Source: SHLQ01 sp964562985
Lineage (GTDB): Bacteria > Actinomycetota > Acidimicrobiia > Acidimicrobiales > SHLQ01
Assembly: GCA_964562985.1 (NCBI GenBank)
Contig: CAZLWE010000008.1
Coordinates: forward strand, 13,587 to 77,586
Length of the DNA: 64,000 nucleotides
Direction of reading: 5' to 3'
Shown: piece by piece, positions 32,459-40,726 of the stretch
Numbering within the stretch: position 1 is the stretch's first letter
Layout: each line of letters opens with the position of its first letter
The notes under the pieces: generated by a model
The model's database searches: none
What the model was told of the DNA's origin: nothing
What the model saw: the letters and a program-made list of their open reading frames with translations, nothing else
Position numbers and translations under genes: made by a program

Positions 32459-33296
32459 ACCGGCTGGGCCAGCAGCGCTTGTCCTCGTCGCAACTCCGAT
32501 CGGCAATTGGGGTGACATCAGCGCACGGGCGCTCGACGAGTTGGAACGGGCCGATTCGGTTGCCTGTGAGGACTCTCGCCGTACAGGAGCTTTGTTCGCG
32601 CACTTTGGGTTAGCCCACGACCCGTTCATCGTGTGCAACGACCACACCGAGGCCCATGCCGCCGAGGAGATCGTGCGCCGAATCCAATCAGGCCAGCGCG
32701 TGGTGCTGGTGAGCGACGCGGGAACACCGGCGATCTCCGACCCTGGATATCGAGCGGTTCGCGCCGCGATTGATGCCGGCGTGTCGCTCGAGGTTGTGCC
32801 GGGTCCGAGTGCGGTGCTGGCAGCCGTGTCGCTCAGCGGCTTTGCGACCGATCGATTTTGTTTCGAGGGCTTCTTGCCGCGAAAGGGTGGCGACCGCTCT
32901 AGGCGTCTCCAGACGATCGCCGAAGAGAGTCGGACAACCGTCATCTTTGAATCGCCCCGACGCCTGGAAGCGGCTCTGGTCGATCTGGCGGAGGCCTGCG
33001 GCGATGACCGAAAGGTAGCCATCGCACGTGAACTGACGAAGACGTATGAAGAAATCTGGCGGGGCACCATCGCTGACGGCATCGAATGGTTGGGCGAGCG
33101 GCCGGCGAAGGGGGAGATCGTCGTCGTGATCGACGGGGCCCCCGAGCGTGAATTGGCCGACGCAGACCTGACCGCCCTGCTCGAGCTGGAACTTCAAGGC
33201 GGAGCGAGCACCCGCGACGCCGTGGCGTCGGTCGTTGGCCAAACTGGCGCACCGAAGCGGCGCGTCTACGACCTCGCCAACGAACTCCACCGCTAA
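32451..33296 (+). CDS. rsmI: 16S rRNA (cytidine-1402-2'-O)-methyltransferase
   Basis: 281 aa. Tetrapyrrole-methylase fold: V-A-T-P-I-G-N-W-G-D-I-S-A-R-A, E-D-S-R-R-T, V-S-D-A-G-T-P-A-I-S-D-P-G and P-G-P-S-A-V are diagnostic. Methylates the ribosomal decoding site using SAM. ATG 32451 overlaps the DUF192 stop. Followed by a strong terminator. Confidence 0.95.
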   Translation: MTEPAGPAALVLVATPIGNWGDISARALDELERADSVACEDSRRTGALFAHFGLAHDPFIVCNDHTEAHAAEEIVRRIQSGQRVVLVSDAGTPAISDPGYRAVRAAIDAGVSLEVVPGPSAVLAAVSLSGFATDRFCFEGFLPRKGGDRSRRLQTIAEESRTTVIFESPRRLEAALVDLAEACGDDRKVAIARELTKTYEEIWRGTIADGIEWLGERPAKGEIVVVIDGAPERELADADLTALLELELQGGASTRDAVASVVGQTGAPKRRVYDLANELHR

Positions 33297-33310
33297 CGCC
33301 CTAAAACGGC

Positions 33311-33349
33311 GAAGAGAGGGTGTCGGCCTCCGCCAGACACCCTCTCTTC
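33311..33349. terminator. Bidirectional terminator between rsmI and whiB
   Basis: A perfect 14-bp stem GAAGAGAGGGTGTC / GACACCCTCTCTTC with an 11-nt loop between convergent genes, followed on the plus strand by a T-containing tail (GTTCGTTCT). Confidence 0.8.
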
Positions 33350-33368
33350 GTTCGTTCTATGGCGCGGA

Positions 33369-33695
33369 CTATGCGTTCTTGGCAGCCTCACGTGCCTTGC
33401 GACGACGCTCACGGCGAATCTGGCGCCGCTCGTCCTCGGTAAGGCCGCCCCAGATTCCCGCGTCCTGGTTGGTCATGAGTGCGTACTCAAGACACTCGAC
33501 CTGCACGGCGCACGTGTTGCACACGGCTTTCGCGTTGGCGATGTGCTCAATCGCAGGACCAGTTTGTCCGACCGGGAAGAACAGGTCGGGCTTGGTGTCG
33601 CGGCAAGCTGCGCCGCTGCGCCAGATCGTTGGCTCGCTGGGAGCGTCGATCATGGCGATCAGGGATTGCAGCTCTTGTTCAATTGTTTGGGACAC
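33369..33695 (-). CDS. WhiB-family iron-sulfur transcription factor
   Basis: 108 aa. Four Cys ligands (A-A-C-R-D, then V-C-N-T-C-A-V-Q-V-E-C) for a 4Fe-4S cluster, the G-I-W-G-G turn and a basic C-terminal tail (R-R-E-R-R-R-K-A-R) are all present. WhiB proteins bind the primary sigma factor and regulate development, redox or stress responses. I chose GTG 33695, with GGAGG 4 nt upstream; longer starts have no better site. The long palindrome-rich leader suggests tight control. Confidence 0.93.
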   Translation of the reverse strand: MSQTIEQELQSLIAMIDAPSEPTIWRSGAACRDTKPDLFFPVGQTGPAIEHIANAKAVCNTCAVQVECLEYALMTNQDAGIWGGLTEDERRQIRRERRRKAREAAKNA

Positions 33696-33759
33696 GTTTC
33701 CTCCACGCATCGATCTCGAACCCGTGCCCATGCCGCCCGACATGCCCAGGTACAAGATT

Positions 33760-33851
33760 GCTACGCAAAATGTAATTGCCTGCACTTTGCGTAGCAAGCA
33801 TTTCCACAACTCTTTGTGGTTTCTTCGCTACTTTTAGTTACATCGATGTAA
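33760..33851 (-). promoter_or_regulatory. Palindrome-rich whiB control region
   Basis: Three inverted repeats lie upstream of whiB: GCTACGCAAA (33760-33769) paired with TTTGCGTAGC (33786-33795); CCACAA/TTGTGG near 33804-33819; and the perfect 14-mer TTACATCGATGTAA (33838-33851). Their distance from the start fits promoter and operators. The regulator is unknown. Confidence 0.55.
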
Positions 33852-33954
33852 TTTGGTGGCTGGTTTGACTCAAGGGTTTCACCAGCCAGAGAACGCGTCG
33901 CATTAGTTCGGGCAAGCTCCCAGTGGGCGACGCAGAGCCTGCTACTGTCCGGAG

Positions 33955-34635
33955 ATGACGCTAATTATCGGACATCGCGGGGCTTCGAAAGCGTTTCGAG
34001 AAAACACTATTGATGCGGTTGTAGGCGCAGCGGAGGCTGGCGCGGACTGGGTGGAAATTGACATCCGTCGAGCCGCGGACGGCGAGATCATGGTCCATCA
34101 CGATCCTCGCACCGAAGACGGTCAACTAATCGCCGCGACAACCGCAGACAAACTTCCGAGCTACGTTTCCTCATTGAGCGACGTGCTCGACGCCTGCGGC
34201 GACATGGGCGTGAATATCGAAATCAAGAACGACCCTGACGAAGAGGACTACGACCCCGAGCATCTCATGGTCGCCAGAACGGTCGAGGTCGCACGAGCAA
34301 AGTTGCCCCTCGGGAAGACGCTCATCACCTCATTCGACATGGGTGCGATCAACGCGGTCCACGATCTCGACCCCAACATTCCCACCGGACTTCTCACGTC
34401 TGATCCGCTCGGGCCAGAAGTCGCCGTCGGTCGAGCAGCAGCACACAATCACGTCGCCATTAACCCAGCGGATGACCTCGTCACCGAGAAGTGGGTCGCC
34501 GAGGCTGAGGCGGCAGGCCTGGCCTTCTACGTCTGGACCGTCGACGACCCCGACCGAATGAAAGAACTCGCCGAGTGGGGCGTAGACGGCATCATCACGA
34601 ACGTCCCTGCTATCGCAGTGCAGACACTGCGATAG
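33955..34635 (+). CDS. Glycerophosphodiester phosphodiesterase
   Basis: 226 aa TIM barrel. I-G-H-R-G-A at the start, E-N-T, E-I-D-I-R, H-H-D-P and the C-terminal V-W-T-V-D-D-P / G-V-D-G-I-I-T-N are classic GDPD catalytic and structural motifs. Hydrolyses glycerophosphodiesters to glycerol-3-phosphate and an alcohol; no signal peptide, so cytoplasmic. A TACTGT box 6 nt before the ATG suggests a leaderless mRNA. Confidence 0.92.
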   Translation: MTLIIGHRGASKAFRENTIDAVVGAAEAGADWVEIDIRRAADGEIMVHHDPRTEDGQLIAATTADKLPSYVSSLSDVLDACGDMGVNIEIKNDPDEEDYDPEHLMVARTVEVARAKLPLGKTLITSFDMGAINAVHDLDPNIPTGLLTSDPLGPEVAVGRAAAHNHVAINPADDLVTEKWVAEAEAAGLAFYVWTVDDPDRMKELAEWGVDGIITNVPAIAVQTLR

Positions 34636-34646
34636 CAGGGACGTTC
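34599..34646 (+). terminator. Perfect 22-bp hairpin spanning the GDPD stop
   Basis: Bases 34599-34620 and 34625-34646 are perfect inverse copies around a CAGA loop. The left arm is the last coding stretch; the TAG stop (34633-34635) is in the right arm. Confidence 0.8.
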
Positions 34647-34650
34647 GTAG

Positions 34651-34785
34651 GCTGCTTTCCCGGGCTTCGCCCTCCAGCTGTCGCAATCCGAGGCCCAGGG
34701 GGCTCTCGATGCTGCCGCTCGTTCCTCGCTAAGACTGCTGGCCGGAGGCCGCGTCCGTTCGAACCGGCTTCGCAGCTTCGAACTA
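34651..34785 (+). repeat. Intergenic 3'-of-gene repeat, copy 5
   Basis: Plus-strand copy starting 4 nt after the GDPD hairpin: GGCTGCTTTCCCGGGCTTCG, CCAGCTGTCGCAATCCGAGG, CTCTCGATGCTGC, GGCCGGAGGCCGC, AACCGGCTTCGCAGCTTCG. It faces copy 6 across 52 nt, each copy belonging to its own gene; together they fill the 313-nt convergent gap (34636-34948). Confidence 0.78.
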
Positions 34786-34837
34786 CCTCGGCAACGTTTG
34801 GGACCTCATGTCGGGTGGGAGTTCCGAAGTATTCGGG

Positions 34838-34947
34838 TAGCCCGCAGCTGCGCAGCCGGTGGGGGCGAAAGGGCGCATGCGCAGCAGGCGCGAGGTCGAG
34901 GAGCGCCAGCGACGGATCCGAGCCCTGGAGGCGAAACCGGGAGAGCA
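34838..34947 (-). repeat. Intergenic 3'-of-gene repeat, copy 6
   Basis: Minus-strand copy beginning 2 nt after the TAA stop of the lipid kinase gene: CTCTCCCGGTTTCGCCTCCA, GGGCTCGGATCCGTCGCTGG, CTCCTCGACCTCGCGCCTGC, CACCGGCTGCGCAGCTGCGG. It is closest to copy 2. Confidence 0.78.
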
Positions 34948-34948
34948 G

Positions 34949-35899
34949 TTACAGGATGTCGGTAGGTCTTGGGATGATTCTGCCGTCGGGGACTACAAGT
35001 TGAAGTCGGTCTGGTTCCCAGGCGAACTCGATTGATGTGACGTCGCCGAGGTGGTCGCCGTCGAGTTGGTAGGGGAAGGGGCGCTCGCTCGTCACCTCGA
35101 CCCAGGTGACGTCGTTTCGAACATCGAGGCCTCGGCCGGTCTGGGCCCCCTCACTCGAGCGAAGGGTCGATAGGGCGAGGCGACCGAGCGACAGCGCGCC
35201 TAGCGATCGTACGGTCACCATGCTCATCGGCCGATCGAGCGTCGCAGCGGGCGCGACGTGGAACGGTTGGGTCCCGAGGTAGGTGTAGGGGTCGGTGTTT
35301 AGGCAAACGCCGAAGTAGCCGTCCTCGATCGTCGTGCCGTCGTCGAAGTTCACCGTGAAGTGTGGTTCGGAGCGGTCATAGTGGCGGAGCCAGGTGTCGA
35401 AGGCTGCGAAGGCAAACAGTGAATGGCCCGCCCAACGCTTCAACTGGCCTCGCTTTTCCACCTGCTCAACGACTGCAGCATCGAATCCGATCCCGGTGTG
35501 GAACAGAAAGTATCGGCCGTTCGCCGATCCGAGACCGATCGATCGTATCGATGCGGCATCGAGCGCTTCGAGAGTGACAGCCGTCGCGTGCACCGGGTCT
35601 TCGGGCAATCCGAGCGTTCGTGCGAAGACATTTGTTGAGCCGCCGGGCAGCGGTGCCAGCGCCGTTTGTGTGCCGGCCACGCCGTTCGCTGCTTCGTTCA
35701 GGGTACCGTCGCCACCGAGCACGCAGACGACTTCCACACCTTCGGCTGCCGCGCCGCGCGCGAGTCGGGTGGCATGCCCGCGGCGGGTGGTCTCGAGAAC
35801 GGTCACGTCATGATCGGCTGAGAGGGCTTTTTGAATGACCACCCGGGTGCGGGCGGTTACCGACGACGCTGACGCGTTCGAAATGAGCGCAATCTTCAT
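34949..35899 (-). CDS. Diacylglycerol-kinase-family lipid kinase
   Basis: 316 aa. The nucleotide-binding motif V-L-G-G-D-G-T-L-N-E-A-A-N-G and P-L-P-G-G-S-T-N-V-F-A-R-T-L-G-L are diagnostic of the YegS/DagK family (phosphorylates diacylglycerol or a related lipid; membrane-associated). Six residues upstream of ATG 35899 are excluded because MKIALISNASA fits the family start. Divergent from etfBA. Confidence 0.88.
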   Translation of the reverse strand: MKIALISNASASSVTARTRVVIQKALSADHDVTVLETTRRGHATRLARGAAAEGVEVVCVLGGDGTLNEAANGVAGTQTALAPLPGGSTNVFARTLGLPEDPVHATAVTLEALDAASIRSIGLGSANGRYFLFHTGIGFDAAVVEQVEKRGQLKRWAGHSLFAFAAFDTWLRHYDRSEPHFTVNFDDGTTIEDGYFGVCLNTDPYTYLGTQPFHVAPAATLDRPMSMVTVRSLGALSLGRLALSTLRSSEGAQTGRGLDVRNDVTWVEVTSERPFPYQLDGDHLGDVTSIEFAWEPDRLQLVVPDGRIIPRPTDIL

Positions 35900-36052
35900 G
35901 GCTCCATTGTGGCGCACCCGAACTTGCCCCTTCGACTCTCTCGAGAAACTGCCGAAAGGCTACTGTTCCATTAGTTTGCAACCCGGTCGATGCCACTAGC
36001 CTGGCTGCCAAGTTACCCAGGTGTCACTTAGGAAGAAAGTAGACTCATACCT

Positions 36053-36832
36053 ATGGATGTAGTTGTGTGTGTGAAGCAGATTCCCGATCCCGCTGAAGCG
36101 GGTTCGCTGGATCCGGAAACAAAGTGTCTTGATCGGAGCTCGAAGCTCATTCTCGACGAGTCGGACTCCTACGGAGTCGAAATGGCGTTGCAGCTGGTCG
36201 AGTCGGCCGGTGGCGGCAGCGTGTCGCTCGTCTCGATGGCCCCCAACAACGAGGTGTCAGGTCTGCGTACCGCTCTGGCTATGGGCGCCGACAGTGCTGT
36301 GTTGGTCTCCGACGATGCGTTGGCAGGGTCTGACGCTCTTTCAACAGCGAAGGTCCTGGCGGCGGCAATCGGCCGCTCCGAACCCGATCTGGTTCTCGCC
36401 GCTACCGAGTCGTCCGATGGCTACACGGGAACTGTTCCCGAGCAGATCGCCGCGGTCATGGGGCTTCCGTCGGTCACCTTCGCCAAGGCGATCGAGGTCA
36501 GCGAAGGGTCGGTAGCAGTCAAGCGACAGACCGAATCTGGCTATGACTCGGTCACCTGTCCGATGCCATGTCTCGTATCGGTCACCGCTGGTGTCGTCGA
36601 GCCTCGCTATCCGTCCTTCAAAGGCATCATGGCCGCAAAGTCAAAGCCCGTCGACGAGGTAACGCTCGCCGACCTCGGCATCGACGCCGCCGACGTCGGT
36701 ATGGCCGGCGGCGGTCAAGAGATCGTCGCTATTGAACAGGCTGAGGCTCGTGAAGCTGGCGAGAAGATTGTTGATGAGGGCGACGCCCACGAACGAATCA
36801 TTTCGTTCCTTGAAGAACTGAAGGTGATCTGA
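36053..36832 (+). CDS. etfB: Electron transfer flavoprotein, beta subunit
   Basis: 259 aa. V-C-V-K-Q-I-P-D-P near the start and the AMP/adenine-binding pattern with G-A-D-S-A-V-L-V-S-D are typical; the signature V-E-P-R-Y-P-S-F-K-G-I-M-A-A-K is intact. Forms the ETF heterodimer that carries electrons from acyl-CoA dehydrogenases to the quinone pool. A TAGACT box 7 nt before the ATG hints at leaderless transcription. etfA follows after 2 nt. Confidence 0.95.
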   Translation: MDVVVCVKQIPDPAEAGSLDPETKCLDRSSKLILDESDSYGVEMALQLVESAGGGSVSLVSMAPNNEVSGLRTALAMGADSAVLVSDDALAGSDALSTAKVLAAAIGRSEPDLVLAATESSDGYTGTVPEQIAAVMGLPSVTFAKAIEVSEGSVAVKRQTESGYDSVTCPMPCLVSVTAGVVEPRYPSFKGIMAAKSKPVDEVTLADLGIDAADVGMAGGGQEIVAIEQAEAREAGEKIVDEGDAHERIISFLEELKVI

Positions 36833-36834
36833 TC

Positions 36835-37803
36835 ATGGGAATCAATTCGATTTGGGTATACAGCGAACTGGCCGACGGAACGCTGTCGTCCATGACAACG
36901 GAGATGCTCGCGAAGGCGCGCACGCTCAGCGACGACGTTTCGGTAGTTCTCGGTGGTGAGGCGAACGATGCTATCGCTGCCGCAGCGGGTGCCCACGGTG
37001 CGAGCACCGTGCAGGCCACCGGCGACCTTGGCGCTGGCCTACAAGGCGTCCACGTCGCAGCAGCGATCGCTAGCGCGATCGAAGCTGGTACCGGACCATC
37101 CGCAGTACTTGCGGGAACGACCTACGATGGGCGCGACGTCGCTGCCCGTCTATCGGTAGCCCTAGACGCTCCCGTCATCTCGAATGTGGTCGACCTCGAA
37201 GTCGACGGCGACGCAATCGTCGGCACAGAGCCGATCTTCGGTGGCAACACCAACGTCAAGACCAAGTTCACCAGTGGCAAGGCACAGATCGCCCTGGTCC
37301 GTCCGAAGTCCTTCGTCGCGGAAGAAACCGGGGGAGCGGCCGCTGCAGTTGCGGCGCTCGCCGTCCCCGATTCCGGTGCCGCTGGCGCAGCTCAGGTCAC
37401 GGAGACCTTTGTCGAAGAGTCCGACGGGCCCAAGCTCGATGAGGCAGCGATCGTTGCCGCCGGTGGCCGCGGTCTCGGCGATGCCGAGAAGTTCGCCATG
37501 GTTGACGAGGTCGCAAAGCTTATGGGTGGAGCCGCAGGCGCTTCCCGTGCGATCGTTGACGCCGGTTGGGTTCCCTACAGCCAGCAGGTTGGCCAGACCG
37601 GCAAGGTCGTCAAGCCCGATGTGTACCTGGCCTTCGGAATCTCCGGTGCGACCCAGCACCTCGTCGGGATGAAGGGCTCAAAGCACATCATCGCGATCAA
37701 CAAGGACGAAGAGGCACCCATTTTCGGTGTTGCCGATCTCGGCATCGTGGGCGACGTCCACAACGTTGTTCCGAAGCTGATCGAGGCACTCAAGAGCCGA
37801 TAG
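36835..37803 (+). CDS. etfA: Electron transfer flavoprotein, alpha subunit
   Basis: 322 aa. The N-terminal domain I is followed by the C-terminal FAD domain with V-A-A-G-G-R-G-L-G, P-Y-S-Q-Q-V-G-Q-T-G-K-V-V, Y-L-A-F-G-I-S-G-A-T-Q-H and I-A-I-N-K-D-E-E-A-P-I-F, the ETF-alpha signature. Binds the FAD of the heterodimer. Start ATG 36835. Converges with the LLM gene, with a shared hairpin in between. Confidence 0.95.
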   Translation: MGINSIWVYSELADGTLSSMTTEMLAKARTLSDDVSVVLGGEANDAIAAAAGAHGASTVQATGDLGAGLQGVHVAAAIASAIEAGTGPSAVLAGTTYDGRDVAARLSVALDAPVISNVVDLEVDGDAIVGTEPIFGGNTNVKTKFTSGKAQIALVRPKSFVAEETGGAAAAVAALAVPDSGAAGAAQVTETFVEESDGPKLDEAAIVAAGGRGLGDAEKFAMVDEVAKLMGGAAGASRAIVDAGWVPYSQQVGQTGKVVKPDVYLAFGISGATQHLVGMKGSKHIIAINKDEEAPIFGVADLGIVGDVHNVVPKLIEALKSR

Positions 37804-37830
37804 TTGGCCGTTCGAGTTCGTAGTCGGGTG

Positions 37831-37857
37831 CTACTCCCCGTGGAAGACGGGGAGTAG
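37831..37857. terminator. Hairpin formed by the last nine codons of the LLM gene
   Basis: CTACTCCCCGT and ACGGGGAGTAG form a perfect 11-bp dyad with a 5-nt loop. On the minus strand it is exactly the last nine codons, ending at the TAG stop of the LLM gene. It also lies 28 nt after etfA, so it may serve both transcripts. Confidence 0.7.
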
Positions 37858-38790
37858 TTCCGCTGCCAGGTGGGCGAGCGTCGATGAGACATCAGCCTGG
37901 TTCTGGCGCAGATTGAGCGCAACGTGATTGATCCCGATTCTCCGGTACGCCTGGAGTATCTCTACGAGTCCGTTCATGCCCGTTCGAAGCCCGAGGTGAA
38001 TCCGCTCGGGTTCCGCGTCGTCGTCCTCTACGAGATCGATTCCAAACGATTGCATCGTCGGCTTCGCCGGTAGGCCTGCGGCGGCCACGTTGTCGCGCCA
38101 GTGGCTGACCAACATTTCCTGGTAGTCGACGGCGCGGGGATACATCATCCACGCGTCGCCGTTCGCGGCCGCCCATTCGTGGGCTTGCTGGCTGGCGCCG
38201 GTTACCAACATGGGAATTCGTGTGCCCGTTGGTTTGGGCAACATATCGATCTCGCCTGCGAGGGTCCCGAAGGAGTTCTCCAAGGACGGAAAGCTCTCGC
38301 CCACGGCGCGCATATACGCGAGATGATCGCGAAACGCCGCTGAGCGACCCTCGAAGTCAACGTTCATCGCCGGGTACTCCACCGGCCGATCTCCGGACGC
38401 GATTCCGAGCAACAAACGCCCCTTCGAAAGCTGATCAACGCTCGCGGCTGCCTTGGCGACGTGGGCAGGGTGGCGCAACGGGAGAATGATGCTCGCCGCC
38501 CCGAGCGCTATTCGGTCGGTGATGCCAGCCAGCAGTCCGAGATACACGAACGGATCGTAGATCTGGCCGACGTCGCCGAAGTTCGGGTCATCGAAGGGGA
38601 TGTCTCGGATCCACAACGACGCGAAACCAAGTTCCTCGATCTGGCGTACTCGTTCGAGATGGGGATAGGTGTCGGCGCCTTCGTCTGCGGTCGCCGAGGT
38701 GAGCGGCAGGACGACACCAATACTCATCTGGCCAGGTCGAAACACGCCATTGAATGCCCGATTGACCGGTTCGAACGCGTCTTCGGTCAT
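37831..38790 (-). CDS. LLM-class flavin-dependent oxidoreductase
   Basis: 319 aa bacterial-luciferase fold. I-G-V-V-L-P-L near the start, L-W-I-R-D-I-P, G-A-A-S-I-I-L-P-L-R-H-P and G-R-L-L-L-G-I-A-S-G-D-R-P-V-E-Y-P suggest the BA3436-like subgroup (TIGR03571). It should use FMN or F420; the substrate is unknown. ATG 38790 lies 3 nt after the SCO1664-type gene. Confidence 0.85.
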   Translation of the reverse strand: MTEDAFEPVNRAFNGVFRPGQMSIGVVLPLTSATADEGADTYPHLERVRQIEELGFASLWIRDIPFDDPNFGDVGQIYDPFVYLGLLAGITDRIALGAASIILPLRHPAHVAKAAASVDQLSKGRLLLGIASGDRPVEYPAMNVDFEGRSAAFRDHLAYMRAVGESFPSLENSFGTLAGEIDMLPKPTGTRIPMLVTGASQQAHEWAAANGDAWMMYPRAVDYQEMLVSHWRDNVAAAGLPAKPTMQSFGIDLVEDDDAEPERIHLGLRTGMNGLVEILQAYRRIGINHVALNLRQNQADVSSTLAHLAAELLPVFHGE

Positions 38791-38793
38791 TGA

Positions 38794-39561
38794 CTACACG
38801 ACCGGCCAGGGCCACCGTCGCCCGGTTGGGTCATCGGGATACTCGCGTGCCAGAAGGAGCATTCGTGCCCGACCCACCACCGCTTCGCGCTCGAAGGGGT
38901 TCAGGAGTTCACCGAACTGCTCGGGCAAGCCGTCATCGACAAGGATCGTAAGGGACTCTTCGACCTTTGGGCTGAGGTCATCGCCGGCGAAGTCCCAGAT
39001 GACGGTACGGACCTTGAACTCCTGATGGAAGCACAGGGAGTTGTCGATCGCCCAGAGTTCACCGTCGTCTCCCAACAACACGTGGCCCGCCTTACGGTCG
39101 GTGTTGTTCGCAACGAGGTCAAAGGCACAGATCTCCTTGAAATCAGCGTGGAACTCATCTCGGTCGAGGATCGTGAAATAGTGCTCCTCGAATTCCGATG
39201 GGATGAAGAGCTGCAACGAACCAATACCGAGCGGCCCCTCCACCTCGACCGTCGGAGGCACATGGCCCCAGCCAAGAAGTTCGGACAACTGGAATGCGGC
39301 GATCTCGCGTAAGAACAGCGAGCCGGGAAAGTCCCACAGGGGCTGTTCACCGCGCTCGGGCTTGTAGATCGCCTGTGCGGGGATCTCGCCGTCTAGAGCA
39401 ATGTCCACCAAGAACGTGGCATTCGACGAGTAGGGCATCTGTCCGAGGATCTCGATCTCACCCCGTTGCAAGATGTCGAGCGCATCGGCGGTGGCCAACG
39501 GTGGCCGGGCGCGGAACGGGCTCTCTTCGGGGTCGGGCGGCGTGTCGCTACTGTCGCCCAC
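38794..39561 (-). CDS. SCO1664-family protein (lipid-kinase-like)
   Basis: 255 aa. The pattern G-x-x-Y-S-S-N-A-T-F-L-V, A-I-Y-K-P-x-R-G-E-x-P-L-W-D-F-P, D-L-V-A-N-N-T-D-R-K-x-G-H and I-D-N-S-L-C-F-H matches the actinobacterial SCO1664 family, a distant relative of phosphatidylinositol 3/4-kinases. Function unknown. GTG start 39561. Part of the conserved trio with the next two genes, which sits near mycothiol genes in other actinobacteria. Confidence 0.85.
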   Translation of the reverse strand: MGDSSDTPPDPEESPFRARPPLATADALDILQRGEIEILGQMPYSSNATFLVDIALDGEIPAQAIYKPERGEQPLWDFPGSLFLREIAAFQLSELLGWGHVPPTVEVEGPLGIGSLQLFIPSEFEEHYFTILDRDEFHADFKEICAFDLVANNTDRKAGHVLLGDDGELWAIDNSLCFHQEFKVRTVIWDFAGDDLSPKVEESLTILVDDGLPEQFGELLNPFEREAVVGRARMLLLAREYPDDPTGRRWPWPVV

Positions 39562-39562
39562 G

Positions 39563-40051
39563 TCAGTTCCAGCAAGGGCAGAATTCGCCCTCGCCGTAGT
39601 TCAAGGGCCGAGAACAATACGGGCAGGGGGGACGTCCCGCGTCGACGATCTCCAGTGCACGTTCGATAAACGCGGCCGTTTGGCCACGACCGAGACGCAA
39701 CGTTGCGGTATCGGCCTCCTCGACCTCGGGCTCTCCGGTGATCTCCTCAGCCATGATCACGATGTTGTCTTCGATGGAGTCGTACATCGCGCCCATGGCA
39801 CCGATCGTCCAGATCGGATCGACCGGCTCGTGCAGTGCCGGCGCGGAAGTCCACTCGTTCGCATTGAGTTCGGGTAGATCAGCTAGGAGATTGCCGAGGT
39901 GTTCGGCCATCGCCAACACCTGCTGCTTCTCTAGACGAAAGACGAAGGTGGTGCCATTTGATTGCGCTTGCAGATAAAAGACTCGCTGTCCTTTGGGCCC
40001 AACCGTTCCGGTGGTGAAACTTTCCACCTCTCCAAGGTCAAGGTTCGCCAT
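39563..40051 (-). CDS. DUF3090 family protein
   Basis: 162 aa. The sequence has T-G-T-V-G-x-K-G-Q-R-V-F-Y-L-Q-A, L-E-K-Q-Q-V and a C-terminal C-P-Y-C-x-R-P (two Cys pairs ending C-P-C-W-N), the DUF3090 hallmark. Zinc binding by the C-terminal Cys cluster is likely. Conserved partner of the SCO1664 and histidine-phosphatase genes. ATG 40051. Confidence 0.85.
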   Translation of the reverse strand: MANLDLGEVESFTTGTVGPKGQRVFYLQAQSNGTTFVFRLEKQQVLAMAEHLGNLLADLPELNANEWTSAPALHEPVDPIWTIGAMGAMYDSIEDNIVIMAEEITGEPEVEEADTATLRLGRGQTAAFIERALEIVDAGRPPCPYCSRPLNYGEGEFCPCWN

Positions 40052-40053
40052 GG

Positions 40054-40701
40054 CTAGCTCGGTACCAGCGCTGACAGGTCGTCACCGGTCGAGTTCACAC
40101 TCAACACGATCGGCCCGGTTGGGGTGTACATCACCGCGCTTATCGAGCACGGCGAAACGACTATCCGTTGAAAGAGATCGAGAGGCGTCCCAGCGGCGTG
40201 TGCAATCGCTGCCTTAATGGTGTCCGCGTGTGAAACGGCCACGATGGTTTCGCCCGGGTGTTTGGCAACGAGCTCGCCGACCGCGCCGGTCATTCTCGTC
40301 TGCATCTCGGGGAAGCTCTCGCCGCCGGGAAACCGGAATCCGCTGGGGTAGGACTGGACGGTCTTCCATTCTGGCAACTTCCGCAGGTTGGAGAGCTGCT
40401 TGCCCGTCCACTTGCCAAAGTCCGCTTCGATAAGGCCGCGGTGAGTGCGAACTCGCAACTTGCACGCCTTGGCGATCGGCGCCGCCGTCTCTTGCGTGCG
40501 CTCCATTGGCGATGCGTACACCGCGGTGACCCGGTCCAGCGCCGCGATGCGCTCTCCGGCAGCTTCGGCCTGGCCGACGCCCTTTTTCGCGAGGTGGAGC
40601 CCCGGGGTCCGGCCGGGCAGAACCTTGCCGGTCGTGGGGGTCTGTCCGTGACGAACGAAAAGCACCACGGTTGGTTTGGGAGCAGCGTTTCGAGAAGCCA
40701 T
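40054..40701 (-). CDS. Histidine phosphatase family protein (MSMEG_4193-like)
   Basis: 215 aa. The catalytic R-H-G (V-R-H-G-Q-T-P-T-T), the second Arg in S-P-M-E-R-T-Q-E-T and the second His in A-V-S-H-A-D are intact. Belongs to the actinobacterial TIGR03848-like group of phosphoglycerate-mutase-fold phosphatases. Lead gene of the trio. ATG 40701; a divergent glycosylase starts 25 bp away. Confidence 0.88.
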   Translation of the reverse strand: MASRNAAPKPTVVLFVRHGQTPTTGKVLPGRTPGLHLAKKGVGQAEAAGERIAALDRVTAVYASPMERTQETAAPIAKACKLRVRTHRGLIEADFGKWTGKQLSNLRKLPEWKTVQSYPSGFRFPGGESFPEMQTRMTGAVGELVAKHPGETIVAVSHADTIKAAIAHAAGTPLDLFQRIVVSPCSISAVMYTPTGPIVLSVNSTGDDLSALVPS

Positions 40702-40726
40702 CAACTCTCACGCTATCGTCGGCGCC

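Noticed and set aside
9921..34947. Repeat copies as integron attC sites
   Set aside because: They lie 3' of genes like attC, but lack the GTTRRRY core sites and no integrase gene is present.
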